A DNA stretch of 50,546 nt from Acidobacteriota bacterium (GTDB lineage Bacteria > Acidobacteriota > UBA6911), in contig JAISUT010000044.1 of the NCBI GenBank assembly GCA_031271905.1, forward strand, positions 1 to 50,546, read 5' to 3'. Of this stretch, positions 15,849-23,986 are shown piece by piece. Position numbers and translations under genes: made by a program. The notes below the pieces were generated by a model. That model searched no databases and was not told where the DNA came from. It was given only the letters and a program-made list of their open reading frames with translations. How positions within the stretch are numbered: position 1 is the first letter of the stretch; each line of letters begins with the position of its first letter.

Positions 15849-17186
15849 ATGAAAACGCCTGACTGGCATCGTTTGGCGGAAAAAGCGCGTGATTTCGGAT
15901 GGAGCGGCGGATGGGGATGGCCGACGGCGGTGCTGCTGCCCGTAGCGTTGCTGGCGCTCTCGGCCGGCGCCACCTTCCGGCTGCTGGAGATGCACCCGCC
16001 CATACCGGTCGAGGTGCCGGAGAGCCAACCCGAGCCGGAGCCGCCCGTGTTGCGAAGCGTCTCCGGGGAGTTCCAGAAGAACCAGACTGCGACCGAGGTG
16101 TTGCTCGCTGAGGGGCTGTCGCCGAATGAGGCGCACGCGCTCATCGAGGCGGCGCAGCCCGTCTACGACCTCGCCAAGGTCCACGCCGGCGGGAAGTGGG
16201 AGATGGACTTCACGCAGGAAGGCGATTTGCTGGAATTCCGTTATCCGGTCGATCCCGACCGCTACGACCAATACCTGACCGTGGCCCGCGACGAGACGGG
16301 GGGGTTCGTCCCCACCATGACCACGCATCAGTTCGAGACGCAGGTGGAGCGCATCACCGGCGCCATAGACGCCGCCCACCCCTCGCTGTTCCTCGCCGTC
16401 ACGAGGGGTGGCGGTGACGACGTCCTCGCCATCGAGCTGGGCAACATCTTCGCCTCGGACATCGATTTCAACACGGACGTGCAGGAGGGGGACTCCTTCC
16501 GGGCGCTGGTCGAGCGGAAATACTTGGACGGCAGGTTGCGCGGGAACGGCACGATCTTGGCGGCGACGTTTACCAACGGGGGGAAGACCTTCGCAGGCTT
16601 CCGCTTCTCGGACGCGGACGGCAAGCCCGCCTATTATGCGGAGGACGGCAGGGCGTTGCGGAAGTCTTTCCTGAAGGCGCCTCTGAAGATCATCCGCATC
16701 ACCTCCAAGTTCACCACCGCCCGTCGGCACCCCATCTTGAAAGTCGTGCGGCCCCACCTGGGGGTCGATTACGGCGCGCCGACGGGAACGCCGGTGCAGG
16801 CGGTCGGCGACGGCACGGTGACCTCGGCGGGGTGGAGCAGCGGGGGCGGCGGGCTTACCATCACCCTCAGGCACTCGGGCGGATTCGAGACGAAGTACAT
16901 GCACCTGTCGCGCATCCAGGTCAAGCGCGGTCAGCGCGTCAAGCAAGGGCAGGTGATCGGCAACGTCGGCTCGTCGGGGCTCGCCACCGGCCCGCACCTC
17001 GATTTCCGGGTCTATCAGAACGGAAAGGCGCTCGACCCGACGAAAGTCGTCTCCCCGCCCGGCGAGCCGGTCTCCAAGGCGCGGATGGCGGAATTCGCGG
17101 CGTTGCGCGACAACCGCTTCGCCGAGCTGGAGTCGGGGATGGCCGCGCATGAGGAAACCGCCCCTGCCGCGACCGCCGCGCCATGA
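15849..17186 (+). CDS. M23-family (LytM) peptidoglycan endopeptidase
   Basis: A 445-residue envelope protein with an N-terminal membrane anchor (residues about 25-43), a Pro/Glu-rich stretch, an OapA/LysM-like middle region (residues about 75-280), and a C-terminal LytM zinc peptidase domain. The zinc ligands are visible as HLGVDYGAP (His and Asp) and GPHLDF (second His motif), with YMHLS before it. The family cuts peptide cross-links in peptidoglycan during growth or division. The overall order resembles MepM/YebA-type proteins. Its stop overlaps the start of the lipid kinase gene by ATGA (17183-17186), so the two are translationally coupled. Confidence 0.9.
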   Translation: MKTPDWHRLAEKARDFGWSGGWGWPTAVLLPVALLALSAGATFRLLEMHPPIPVEVPESQPEPEPPVLRSVSGEFQKNQTATEVLLAEGLSPNEAHALIEAAQPVYDLAKVHAGGKWEMDFTQEGDLLEFRYPVDPDRYDQYLTVARDETGGFVPTMTTHQFETQVERITGAIDAAHPSLFLAVTRGGGDDVLAIELGNIFASDIDFNTDVQEGDSFRALVERKYLDGRLRGNGTILAATFTNGGKTFAGFRFSDADGKPAYYAEDGRALRKSFLKAPLKIIRITSKFTTARRHPILKVVRPHLGVDYGAPTGTPVQAVGDGTVTSAGWSSGGGGLTITLRHSGGFETKYMHLSRIQVKRGQRVKQGQVIGNVGSSGLATGPHLDFRVYQNGKALDPTKVVSPPGEPVSKARMAEFAALRDNRFAELESGMAAHEETAPAATAAP

Positions 17187-18133
17187 GAATCGCGATCATC
17201 GCCAACCCTGCCGCTGGACGCGGACGCCCGTTCAAGAAGCTCCAGGGGCGCGTCCGCACATGGCGGCATCCGCAGTGGGAGGTCGAGCTCCTGCCGACGC
17301 AGGCGCCCGGGCATGCGGGGGCGTTGGCGCGGGAGTTGCTCTCACGCCCGCCCGACGTCTTGGCGGTCTGCGGCGGCGACGGCTCCGTCAACGAGGTCGT
17401 CTCCGCCTTGCCGCCGCAGCCGCCGTTCCCGCTGGCGGTGCTCTCGGGCGGCACCGCCAACGTCTTGGCGCGCGAGCTGGGCATGCCGCTCCATCCGGTG
17501 CGGGCGCTCGATGTGGCGCTCGAAGCTGCGTTCGCGGGCAAGGTGCGGCGGATGGATGTCGGGGTCGCCGATCTCGGGGTGCCGCCGGACGCGCCGGTGG
17601 ACGGCGGCGTAGGCGCGCGGGTGGCGCGCAAGTTCACCTTCGTGGCGGGTGTCGGCTTCGACGCCTGGGCGGTTCACGAGGCCAGCCTCGCCCTCAAGTC
17701 CAAGGTCGGGATTGCCGCCTACGCCCTAGCGGCGTTGCGAGCCTTGCGCCACTACCCGTTCCCCGAATTCACCGTCGTCGCGGACGGCGGCTCGCATCCT
17801 GCAGTCACTTGCCTGGTGTGCAACTCCCGACGCTACGGCGGCGGCTTCTCGTTTTGTCCCGGCGCGGACATGGCCGACGGCCTTTTGGACGTGCTGGTCA
17901 TCGGCGGGGTCGGGCGCGCCGGGGGGGTGGATCGCGCCAAGTTGGCGAGTTTCCTGCTTTCGGCGTGGGTCTGCCCCGGCAGGGCTCCCTCGTGGACCAG
18001 GCGGTTGCGGACAAGGGAGTTGCGCATCGAAGGCCCGTCGTCCGTCCTCGTGGAGACTGACGGGGAGCTGGCGGGGGCGCTCCCCGCCAAGTTCTCCCTC
18101 TTGGAGAAAGCCCTACCGCTGATTGCCGCATAG
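17183..18133 (+). CDS. Diacylglycerol/sphingoid lipid kinase family protein
   Basis: A 316-residue kinase of the DAGK catalytic family (YegS/BmrU-like). The signature GGDGSVNEVVSAL and the following LSGGTANVLARELG loop form the ATP-binding and catalytic site. IIANPAAGRG at the N-terminus and AGVGFDAWAV in the second domain also fit. The likely reaction is ATP-dependent phosphorylation of a lipid alcohol at the inner face of the membrane; the substrate is not known. Start codon ATG at 17183 overlaps the M23 peptidase stop. It converges on the radical SAM gene ending at 18174, with only about 40 bp between them. Confidence 0.9.
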   Translation: MRIAIIANPAAGRGRPFKKLQGRVRTWRHPQWEVELLPTQAPGHAGALARELLSRPPDVLAVCGGDGSVNEVVSALPPQPPFPLAVLSGGTANVLARELGMPLHPVRALDVALEAAFAGKVRRMDVGVADLGVPPDAPVDGGVGARVARKFTFVAGVGFDAWAVHEASLALKSKVGIAAYALAALRALRHYPFPEFTVVADGGSHPAVTCLVCNSRRYGGGFSFCPGADMADGLLDVLVIGGVGRAGGVDRAKLASFLLSAWVCPGRAPSWTRRLRTRELRIEGPSSVLVETDGELAGALPAKFSLLEKALPLIAA

Positions 18134-18173
18134 GAGGGGCGCACCCATAAAACGACCGCGCCTCCCTCCCGGA

Positions 18174-19541
18174 TCATTCCAGGCGCTCTGCCGCCAGACG
18201 GTCGTCGGCGTGCTCCCACAACCGCGCGACCGCATGCCCGTCTTGCAACAGGGCGTCGGCATGGCCGTCCATCCCCATGTCCTCCAGCAGCGCACACACC
18301 TGGATGAGGCGGGTCTGACGGCAGTAGTCGGTGTAATGCGCCCCATGTCCCGGCGGCGTCTCGGTGACGACGCATCCTCCCGTGCAGCTCCAGCGGCAGA
18401 AGCAGCGGCGGCACCTCGCCCGGTCGGCGACCGCTTCCCGCAGACGCCGCACCGCCTCCGGATCGATTCGCAGATCCCCGCCTTCCTCCACCCGCCCGAC
18501 CCGCATGTCCAGCCCCGCCGCCGTCCAATCGTCTTTGCGCAGGTAGCAGGAGCGGACGCTCCAATCGGGCGCGACGATGAACGTGTCCCGCCCTGCCGGA
18601 CAGAACGTGTGGCGCGGCCTGCCGTCCGGGGGCGTCAACGCACCGTAGACGCACTCGACGCCGGCATCGCGCGCGATGCGCCGCGCGGCGAGAAAGCCCC
18701 GCGCGAAAAGGAGCGGGTCGGGTGGCAACAGCCCCGCCGCCACCGACTGCGGAGAGGGTTTCATCGCCTCGAACGCGACGGACTCGGGGTGCAACCCGCA
18801 GCACAGCCATTCGGCGATCTGCGGCATCCGCCCCACGTTTGCGGCGGAGACGCAGCAGCGGACGCACAATCCCACCGGTGACCGCGCCAAGGCTTGCGCC
18901 GTCGTCCACACGCGGTCGAACGAACCCGCGCCGCCGCGCAGGGGTCGGTGCGGGTCGTGGTCTTGCGCCTGACCGTCCAGAGACAGCACCACAGTGTCGA
19001 AGAAATCCTCGACGAACGCCAGCGTCGCACCGCCGAACATGCCGTTCGTGGTGGTCTCGACGTGGGTGGGCAGGCCATGCTTCTGCCCGAGGTAGCGGAG
19101 GCGGTGGACGGCGAGTTCCACGAGGTCGAACCGCACGAACGGCTCGCCGCCGAAAAAATGGAGCGACAACGACTCCCCGCCGATGGCGGACACATGCCGG
19201 GCGTAGCCGCCGAGCGCCGCGCAGACCAGCTCCACGTCCATGTCGCGTCCGTTCCGGCCGGCGTCGAAGTCGCAATAGCGGCAACCCATGTTGCAATCGC
19301 GCGTCGGAATCAGCCCAAGGAACGGCGGTCGCGCCGCGCCTGTCGGAATCGCGGGTTCCGCGCACGGCTCGGACAGGATCGAGGCGAGTTCGCCGATGGG
19401 TTCCGGCGCGGGGGTGCCGCGCAACAGGGCTTCACGCAATGCCGCCGCCCCCGTCGCGTTAATGGCGGCGCTTGCCTGCCGGAGCGGCGAGACGGCGATT
19501 TCGACCTCGCCGGCGGGGATGAGATAGACATCGTCTGCCAT
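18174..19541 (-). CDS. Radical SAM/SPASM peptide-maturase-like enzyme, substrate unknown
   Basis: A 455-residue radical SAM enzyme. Residues 1-45 (DDVYLIPAGEVEIAVSPLRQ and onward) look like a small RRE/PqqD-type leader-binding domain, though this is a weak inference. The cluster motif is CNMGCRYC at residues 83-90, preceded by LGLIPTRD. HFFGGEPFVRF is the GGE motif and LSLDGQAQDHD follows. The SPASM part carries TFCPAGRDTFIVAPDWSVRSC and CRRCFCRWSCTGGCVV with further cysteines at DYC and QVC. Such enzymes usually modify ribosomally made peptides or proteins. No short precursor gene was recognised beside it. ATG at 19541 directly abuts the family-2 palindromic element, so its leader and any ribosome site (AGGG) lie inside that element. 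Confidence 0.85.
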   Translation of the reverse strand: MADDVYLIPAGEVEIAVSPLRQASAAINATGAAALREALLRGTPAPEPIGELASILSEPCAEPAIPTGAARPPFLGLIPTRDCNMGCRYCDFDAGRNGRDMDVELVCAALGGYARHVSAIGGESLSLHFFGGEPFVRFDLVELAVHRLRYLGQKHGLPTHVETTTNGMFGGATLAFVEDFFDTVVLSLDGQAQDHDPHRPLRGGAGSFDRVWTTAQALARSPVGLCVRCCVSAANVGRMPQIAEWLCCGLHPESVAFEAMKPSPQSVAAGLLPPDPLLFARGFLAARRIARDAGVECVYGALTPPDGRPRHTFCPAGRDTFIVAPDWSVRSCYLRKDDWTAAGLDMRVGRVEEGGDLRIDPEAVRRLREAVADRARCRRCFCRWSCTGGCVVTETPPGHGAHYTDYCRQTRLIQVCALLEDMGMDGHADALLQDGHAVARLWEHADDRLAAERLE

Positions 19542-19710
19542 TGCCAGTGCCCTGTAACATCTAAATATCGCCTGACTGGCGAGGATTTTTTTCGCCAGAC
19601 AAGGCGGAGGAACGAGGCGTAGTGGTGCTACGGCGAGTGACGACAACGCAGTATGGCGGAAAAAAGACCGTCAGGGAGGCGAAGTTTTTGATGTTATAGG
19701 GCACTAGGCA
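19542..19710. repeat. Family-2 palindromic repeat element (about 169 bp)
   Basis: Terminal inverted repeats of about 30 bp are seen: the left end reads TGCC-AGTGCCCTGTAACATC and the reverse complement of the right end reads TGCCT-AGTGCCCTATAACATC. Inside are two arms containing CAGACAAGGCG and ACAACGCAG, and a central hairpin CGTAG-TGGTG-CTACG. It encodes no protein. The internal motifs resemble those of family 1 although the ends differ. It sits between the radical SAM start codon (19541) and tRNA-Ser (19740). Confidence 0.8.
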
Positions 19711-19739
19711 GTTGGTTTTCAATAGTTTAACTTCATGAC

Positions 19740-19829
<90 letters not shown>

Positions 19830-19913
19830 GAAACCACTGCGGCACCCGCCCAAGGCTCCCGCCTGCGGCATCACCCAAGGCGTTTCCAGCCCGCCGGACA
19901 CGACAACCGGCAA

Positions 19914-19942
19914 ATTGTATGTCGGAGTTTTTCCAATCGCAA
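19914..19942 (-). promoter_or_regulatory. Promoter for tRNA-Ser
   Basis: Reading the minus strand, TTGCGA (19942-19937), a 17-bp spacer and TACAAT (19919-19914). Transcription would start near 19907, about 78 nt before the mature tRNA 5' end. Confidence 0.6.
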
Positions 19943-20034
19943 GTCATTAAACACATGCTGGCGCTTTTTCCCCCTTCTTCCTCTTTCGCCCCCCCTCCCA
20001 CGGTTTTTTCCCCGAGCCCGGGCGCTTGATGGTC

Positions 20035-20040
20035 TATAAT
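20035..20040 (+). promoter_or_regulatory. Possible -10 element before the NtrY-like kinase
   Basis: A perfect TATAAT lies 15 bp before the ATG at 20056, giving a predicted start near 20047 and a leader of fewer than 10 nt. No -35 match is present at 17 bp. If real, upstream in-frame starts (20026, 20029) are excluded and the message is nearly leaderless. Confidence 0.35.
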
Positions 20041-20055
20041 GCCTCGGATTCCATT

Positions 20056-22044
20056 ATGAGCGAACTTTTCAAATCGAACCTCCCCGCTTCGCAAAAAGAC
20101 TCGCAGTTCCGTCGGCGCGTCTTAGGCGTCATCGTCTTCCTCGCGCTGGCGCTGGTCGCCACGCACACCTTCCTGCACCGCACTTCGGTCGGGAGCCACC
20201 GTTTCATCCGCATGACGTTCCTGGTCTATACCGGCACCTTCTTGGCGGTACTGGCGTTGCTGGTCTTGGCGACGATCCTCGGGCGCAACCTCATCAAGCT
20301 CTATTTCGAGAAGAAGAGCGGCAAGCCCGGGAGCGGGCTCAAGACCAAGCTAGTCCGTTCCTTCATCGGCCTTTCGCTGCTCCCCGCGCTACTGCTGTTC
20401 GTCTTCGCCTACACCATCATCAGCTCGTCCATAGAGAAATGGTTCCTCGCCCCGCCCACGCAGATACTGGAGGACGGCAGGATGCTGGCGCGACAGTACG
20501 ACGCCGGCCCGGAGGAGCGGAAATACTGGGCAGACCGGATGGCGGAGGCGGCGGACAAGTACGAACAACTGCGCGAGGAACAGACCTCGCTCCGCTTCAA
20601 CATGCTGCTGATGCTGGCGCTCGGGACGTTGCTGATCACTTTCGCCTTCGCCTGGTTCGCCTTGTACCTTTCCAAGCGGATCACCGTCCCCATGGAGGCG
20701 TTGATCGCCGGCGCGGCGGCGGTCGCCGGCGGCAACCTGTCCCACCGGGTGCGGTGCAAGGCTTTCGACGAACTCGACAGCCTGGTGGACTCCTTCAACC
20801 GGATGACCGCCGACTTGGAGGAGAACGAGCGGCGCATAGCGGCGGCGCGGGAGTCGTTGCAACAGACCAGCGCGGAGAACGCCGCCCGACGGCGTTACAT
20901 CGAGACGATTCTGCAGACCATCTCCACCGGCGTCGTCGCCCTCGAAGCCGACGGCGGCATCCGGGCTATGAACCGGGCGGCCACGCGGATGCTGGGGGTG
21001 CGCGGGTTCGACGGGGAGGCGAACGCGCCCGCGCAGGTTCCGCCTAAGCTGGAGGACGTCGTAGACGCCGCCGCGCGCGACGCGATGACAAGGCTCATGA
21101 ACAAGGCGTTAGTCTTGGGCACCATCTCGCGCAACCTCGAACTAACCTTCCCCGGGAGGATCGTTCAACTGGCCGTCACCATGACCCCCCTGGCGGACGA
21201 GGAGGGTCGGCGCACCGGCTGGGTGATCGTCTTGGAGGACATGACGGAACTCCTGCGCATGGAGAAGGCCGCAGCCTGGCAAGAGGTGGCGCGACGGCTG
21301 GCCCATGAGATCAAGAACCCGCTGACCCCCATCCGCCTCTCCGCCGAGCGCGTCTTGAACCGTTACCGGCAGATCCCCGCGAACCTCCGTTCGGGGGCGG
21401 CGGACGCCCACTGGGAAGATTTCGAGCGGTTCGGACGGCTGCTCGCCGAATGCGTCCAGACCATCCTTCAAGAGGCCGACTCTCTCAAGAACCTCGTCGA
21501 TGAGTTCTCGCGCTTCTCCCGCCTGCCTGAGACGCGCGTCCAAGACGCCGACCTGAACGGACTCGTTGAAAACGTCCTCCAACTCTACGAGGGGCGCGCC
21601 TCGGACATACAGATCGTGAAGGATCTGGACGCGGAGTTGCCGAAGCTCCGCCTCGACCCGGAGCAGATGAAGCGAGTCTTCATCAACCTCTTCGACAACG
21701 CCGTCGAAGCCATGTCCACGTCTCCGGCGGCGGCGCGGGGCGCGGACGGCGTGGGCAGGAAAACGCTGCGTGTGCTGACCTTCCTCGACAAGATCCAGGG
21801 CGCGGCGCGGGTGGAGGTCAGCGATACCGGGCGCGGCTTCCCCGAGGAGTACCACGACAGCATGTTCCTCCCCTACTTCTCCACCCGCAAGGGGGGGACA
21901 GGCCTGGGGCTGGCGATCGTGCAACAGATCATCTCAGACCACCACGGTAGCGTCCGCGCAGAGGCGAACAGCCCGACGGGCGCGCGCATCGTCATCGACC
22001 TGCCCTTGCCCCCTTCCATTCCCGAAGGTTTTGAAACGAAATGA
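20056..22044 (+). CDS. NtrY-like membrane sensor histidine kinase
   Basis: A 662-residue sensor kinase. It has three N-terminal membrane helices in the first 135 residues, a periplasmic loop, another helix near residue 200, and a HAMP linker (SKRITVPMEALIAGAAAVAGG). Then come a PAS domain (YIETILQTISTGVVALEADG), the phospho-acceptor motif ARRLAHEIKNPLTPIRLSAE with His417, and the ATPase domain. The ATPase domain shows the N box (FINLFDNAVEAM), G1 (VSDTGRGF), F box (LPYFSTRKGGTG) and G2 (GLGLAIV). The layout matches NtrY, which phosphorylates the NtrC-type regulator NtrX. No response regulator gene is present in the window. The gene overlaps rlmN by ATGA (22041-22044). Confidence 0.9.
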   Translation: MSELFKSNLPASQKDSQFRRRVLGVIVFLALALVATHTFLHRTSVGSHRFIRMTFLVYTGTFLAVLALLVLATILGRNLIKLYFEKKSGKPGSGLKTKLVRSFIGLSLLPALLLFVFAYTIISSSIEKWFLAPPTQILEDGRMLARQYDAGPEERKYWADRMAEAADKYEQLREEQTSLRFNMLLMLALGTLLITFAFAWFALYLSKRITVPMEALIAGAAAVAGGNLSHRVRCKAFDELDSLVDSFNRMTADLEENERRIAAARESLQQTSAENAARRRYIETILQTISTGVVALEADGGIRAMNRAATRMLGVRGFDGEANAPAQVPPKLEDVVDAAARDAMTRLMNKALVLGTISRNLELTFPGRIVQLAVTMTPLADEEGRRTGWVIVLEDMTELLRMEKAAAWQEVARRLAHEIKNPLTPIRLSAERVLNRYRQIPANLRSGAADAHWEDFERFGRLLAECVQTILQEADSLKNLVDEFSRFSRLPETRVQDADLNGLVENVLQLYEGRASDIQIVKDLDAELPKLRLDPEQMKRVFINLFDNAVEAMSTSPAAARGADGVGRKTLRVLTFLDKIQGAARVEVSDTGRGFPEEYHDSMFLPYFSTRKGGTGLGLAIVQQIISDHHGSVRAEANSPTGARIVIDLPLPPSIPEGFETK

Positions 22045-23147
22045 CCGAGACCACCCGCGCCCGCAAAACCGCCAAGCCCAACCTCGTGGGGATGGCGTCA
22101 GACGAGATCGCGGCGGCGTTCGCCCCCTTGGGAGAGCCCGGATACCGCGCCCGACAGGTCTATGCGGGGGTCTATCGCAAGCTGTGGCGCGACTGGGGGC
22201 GGTTCACCGACCTTGGGAAGACCTTGCGAGACGAGCTGCGCGTGCGGTTCGCCATCGAATATCCGGCGATGGCGCGGACGTTCGACTCACGTGACGGGAC
22301 GCGCCGCTATCTCTTCGACGTGGGCGACGGCGAAGGCGGCACGCCATCCGGCGGAAGCGGCGGGCGCGTGGAGGCGGTCTTCATCCCGGAGGAATCCAGG
22401 GACACGCTTTGCATCTCCACGCAGGTGGGGTGCGCGCGGGGTTGCCGTTTCTGCGCCACCGGCAGGCTGCCGTTCCGGCGCAACCTCACCGCCGGGGAGA
22501 TCGCCGGTCAGGTGCTGGCGCTCCAGGCCGACAGGGGCGCGGCGACCAAGCGGCTGAACATCGTGGTCATGGGCATGGGGGAGCCGTTCGACAACTACGA
22601 GAACGTCATACGGGCGTTGCGGCTGATGACCGACGGAGATGGGATGGGGATCCCGCCCCGTCGCGTGACGATCTCCACATCCGGCGTCGTACCCGGCATC
22701 GAACGTCTGGCGGCGGAATCCATCCAACCCAATCTGGCGATCTCGTTGAACGCCACGACCGACGCGGTGCGCGACCGGCTGATGCCGGTCAACAGGAAGT
22801 GGGGCATCGCCGCGCTCCTTGACGCCTGCCGCAGGTTCCCCCTGGCCGCGCGGCGGCGCATCACCTTCGAGTACGTGCTGATCGGGGATGTGAACGACTC
22901 GCCGGAGGACGCGCGGCGACTGGCGCGCCTTGTCGGGGATCTGCGGCAGAAGGTTAACCTCATCCCCTGGAACGCCGTCGGCGCGGACGGATCCGGAATG
23001 AAACCGCCACCGCCGGGACGGGCCGAGGCGTTCGCGCAGATCCTCGCAGCCCGCCGCATCACGGTCAACATCCGCAAAGCCCGAGGCGAGGACGTCGCCG
23101 CCGCCTGCGGCATGCTCGCCGGTCGCGAGTCCGCGACGCCGATGTAG
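22041..23147 (+). CDS. rlmN: 23S rRNA (adenine2503-C2) methyltransferase
   Basis: A 368-residue radical SAM methyltransferase that methylates C2 of A2503 in 23S rRNA and A37 of some tRNAs. The cluster motif C-x3-C-x2-C is CARGCRFC (C131, C135, C138). Family motifs VVMGMGEPFDNYENV, ISTSGVVPGI, LAISLNATTD, EYVLIGDVNDS and NLIPWNAVG are all present. The second catalytic Cys lies in the tail AAACGML, near residue 356. The N-terminal helical domain has GYRARQVYAGVY. The start overlaps the sensor kinase stop by 4 bp, so translation is coupled. An unusual Gly/Ser-rich insertion lies near residues 95-108. Confidence 0.95.
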   Translation: MTETTRARKTAKPNLVGMASDEIAAAFAPLGEPGYRARQVYAGVYRKLWRDWGRFTDLGKTLRDELRVRFAIEYPAMARTFDSRDGTRRYLFDVGDGEGGTPSGGSGGRVEAVFIPEESRDTLCISTQVGCARGCRFCATGRLPFRRNLTAGEIAGQVLALQADRGAATKRLNIVVMGMGEPFDNYENVIRALRLMTDGDGMGIPPRRVTISTSGVVPGIERLAAESIQPNLAISLNATTDAVRDRLMPVNRKWGIAALLDACRRFPLAARRRITFEYVLIGDVNDSPEDARRLARLVGDLRQKVNLIPWNAVGADGSGMKPPPPGRAEAFAQILAARRITVNIRKARGEDVAAACGMLAGRESATPM

Positions 23148-23243
23148 CGGCGTGGGTTCACAGAATCGCAGGGGCGCGGCGTGCCACGACCTTGGCGCCC
23201 GGAACGTCCGCCTCGCCCCACCTTGATCCATCTCGATAAAGTT

Positions 23244-23272
23244 TTGCATCGGCGCATCAGAAAAAGTAAAGT
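23244..23272 (+). promoter_or_regulatory. Possible promoter for the DUF2911 gene
   Basis: TTGCAT (23244-23249), a 17-bp spacer and TAAAGT (23267-23272), about 57 bp before the ATG at 23329. The spacing is ideal and the hexamers are moderate. Confidence 0.35.
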
Positions 23273-23328
23273 ATGGCGAGTGAGCCCCGATTCGAGGGTT
23301 GATTCAGAAGCTTTGACAGGAGGAATCC

Positions 23329-23910
23329 ATGAGACATGTGAAATCGCTTATCGGTCTGGCGTGTATGATGTCGTTGCTGGTGGCGGGCGCCACCGTCGCC
23401 TTGGCGCAGATGCCGAAGGGGCCGCAGCCCAGTCCCAAGGCGTCGGTGATGCAGCGCGTCGGCATCGACACCGACATCACCGTCAACTACAACCGTCCGG
23501 GCGTCAAGGGTCGCAAGATCTGGGGGGAGCTGGTTCCCTACGGTCTCGCGCCCGCAAACCAATATGCCCAAAAACCCTTCCCGTGGAGGGGCGGCGCCAA
23601 CGAGACCACCACCATCGAGTTCAGCAAGCCGGTGAAGATACAGGGGCAGGCGCTGCCCGCCGGCAAGTATGGCATGCACTTCATCCCGTCGGAGAAAGAC
23701 TGGACGGTCATATTCAGCAAGAACACGCAGGGTTGGGGCAGCTTCGCCTACGACCAAGCGGAGGATGCGTTGCGGGTGACGGTCACCCCGGTCAAGGCAC
23801 CGTTCACGGAGTGGCTGGAATATGGCTTTGAAAAGCTGTCCGACGCCAGCGCGGTCGGCTACCTGCAGTGGGAGGAATTGAAGGTTCCCTTCGAGATCAC
23901 CGTCCAATAA
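23329..23910 (+). CDS. Secreted DUF2911 protein
   Basis: A 193-residue exported protein of the DUF2911 family, whose function is unknown. A signal peptide (MRHVKSLIGLACMMSLLVAGATVALAQ) precedes the domain. Recognisable family segments are PSPKASVMQRVGIDTDITVNYNRPGVKGRKIWGELVPYG, followed by NETTTIEFSKPV, LPAGKYGMHFIPSEKDWTVIFSKN and the C-terminal WEELKVPFEI. The family is common in Bacteroidota and Acidobacteriota. A strong AGGAGG ribosome site lies 6 nt before the ATG. It converges on the lipoprotein peptidase gene across a stem-loop at 23923-23952. Confidence 0.88.
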   Translation: MRHVKSLIGLACMMSLLVAGATVALAQMPKGPQPSPKASVMQRVGIDTDITVNYNRPGVKGRKIWGELVPYGLAPANQYAQKPFPWRGGANETTTIEFSKPVKIQGQALPAGKYGMHFIPSEKDWTVIFSKNTQGWGSFAYDQAEDALRVTVTPVKAPFTEWLEYGFEKLSDASAVGYLQWEELKVPFEITVQ

Positions 23911-23922
23911 CCTCGGACGCCG

Positions 23923-23952
23923 CACGGCGGCCCCGACGTCGGAGCCGCCGTG
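23923..23952. terminator. Stem-loop between convergent genes
   Basis: CACGGCGGC (23923-23931) pairs with GCCGCCGTG (23944-23952), and the loop CCCGACGTCGGA can pair further. It lies between the stops of the DUF2911 gene (23910) and the lipoprotein gene (23987). No U-tract follows on either strand, so termination by this hairpin alone is uncertain. Confidence 0.45.
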
Positions 23953-23986
23953 TGCGTGTGAAGGGACGCCGCCCTCGCGCGCGAGG

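Noticed and set aside
15147-17150. A 667-codon open frame on the minus strand
   Set aside because: It is antisense to coaD and the M23 peptidase. High GC at third positions keeps the reverse frame open.
23314-23319. TTGACA just before the DUF2911 gene as a -35 element
   Set aside because: It runs into the AGGAGG ribosome site and leaves no room for a -10 before the start codon.
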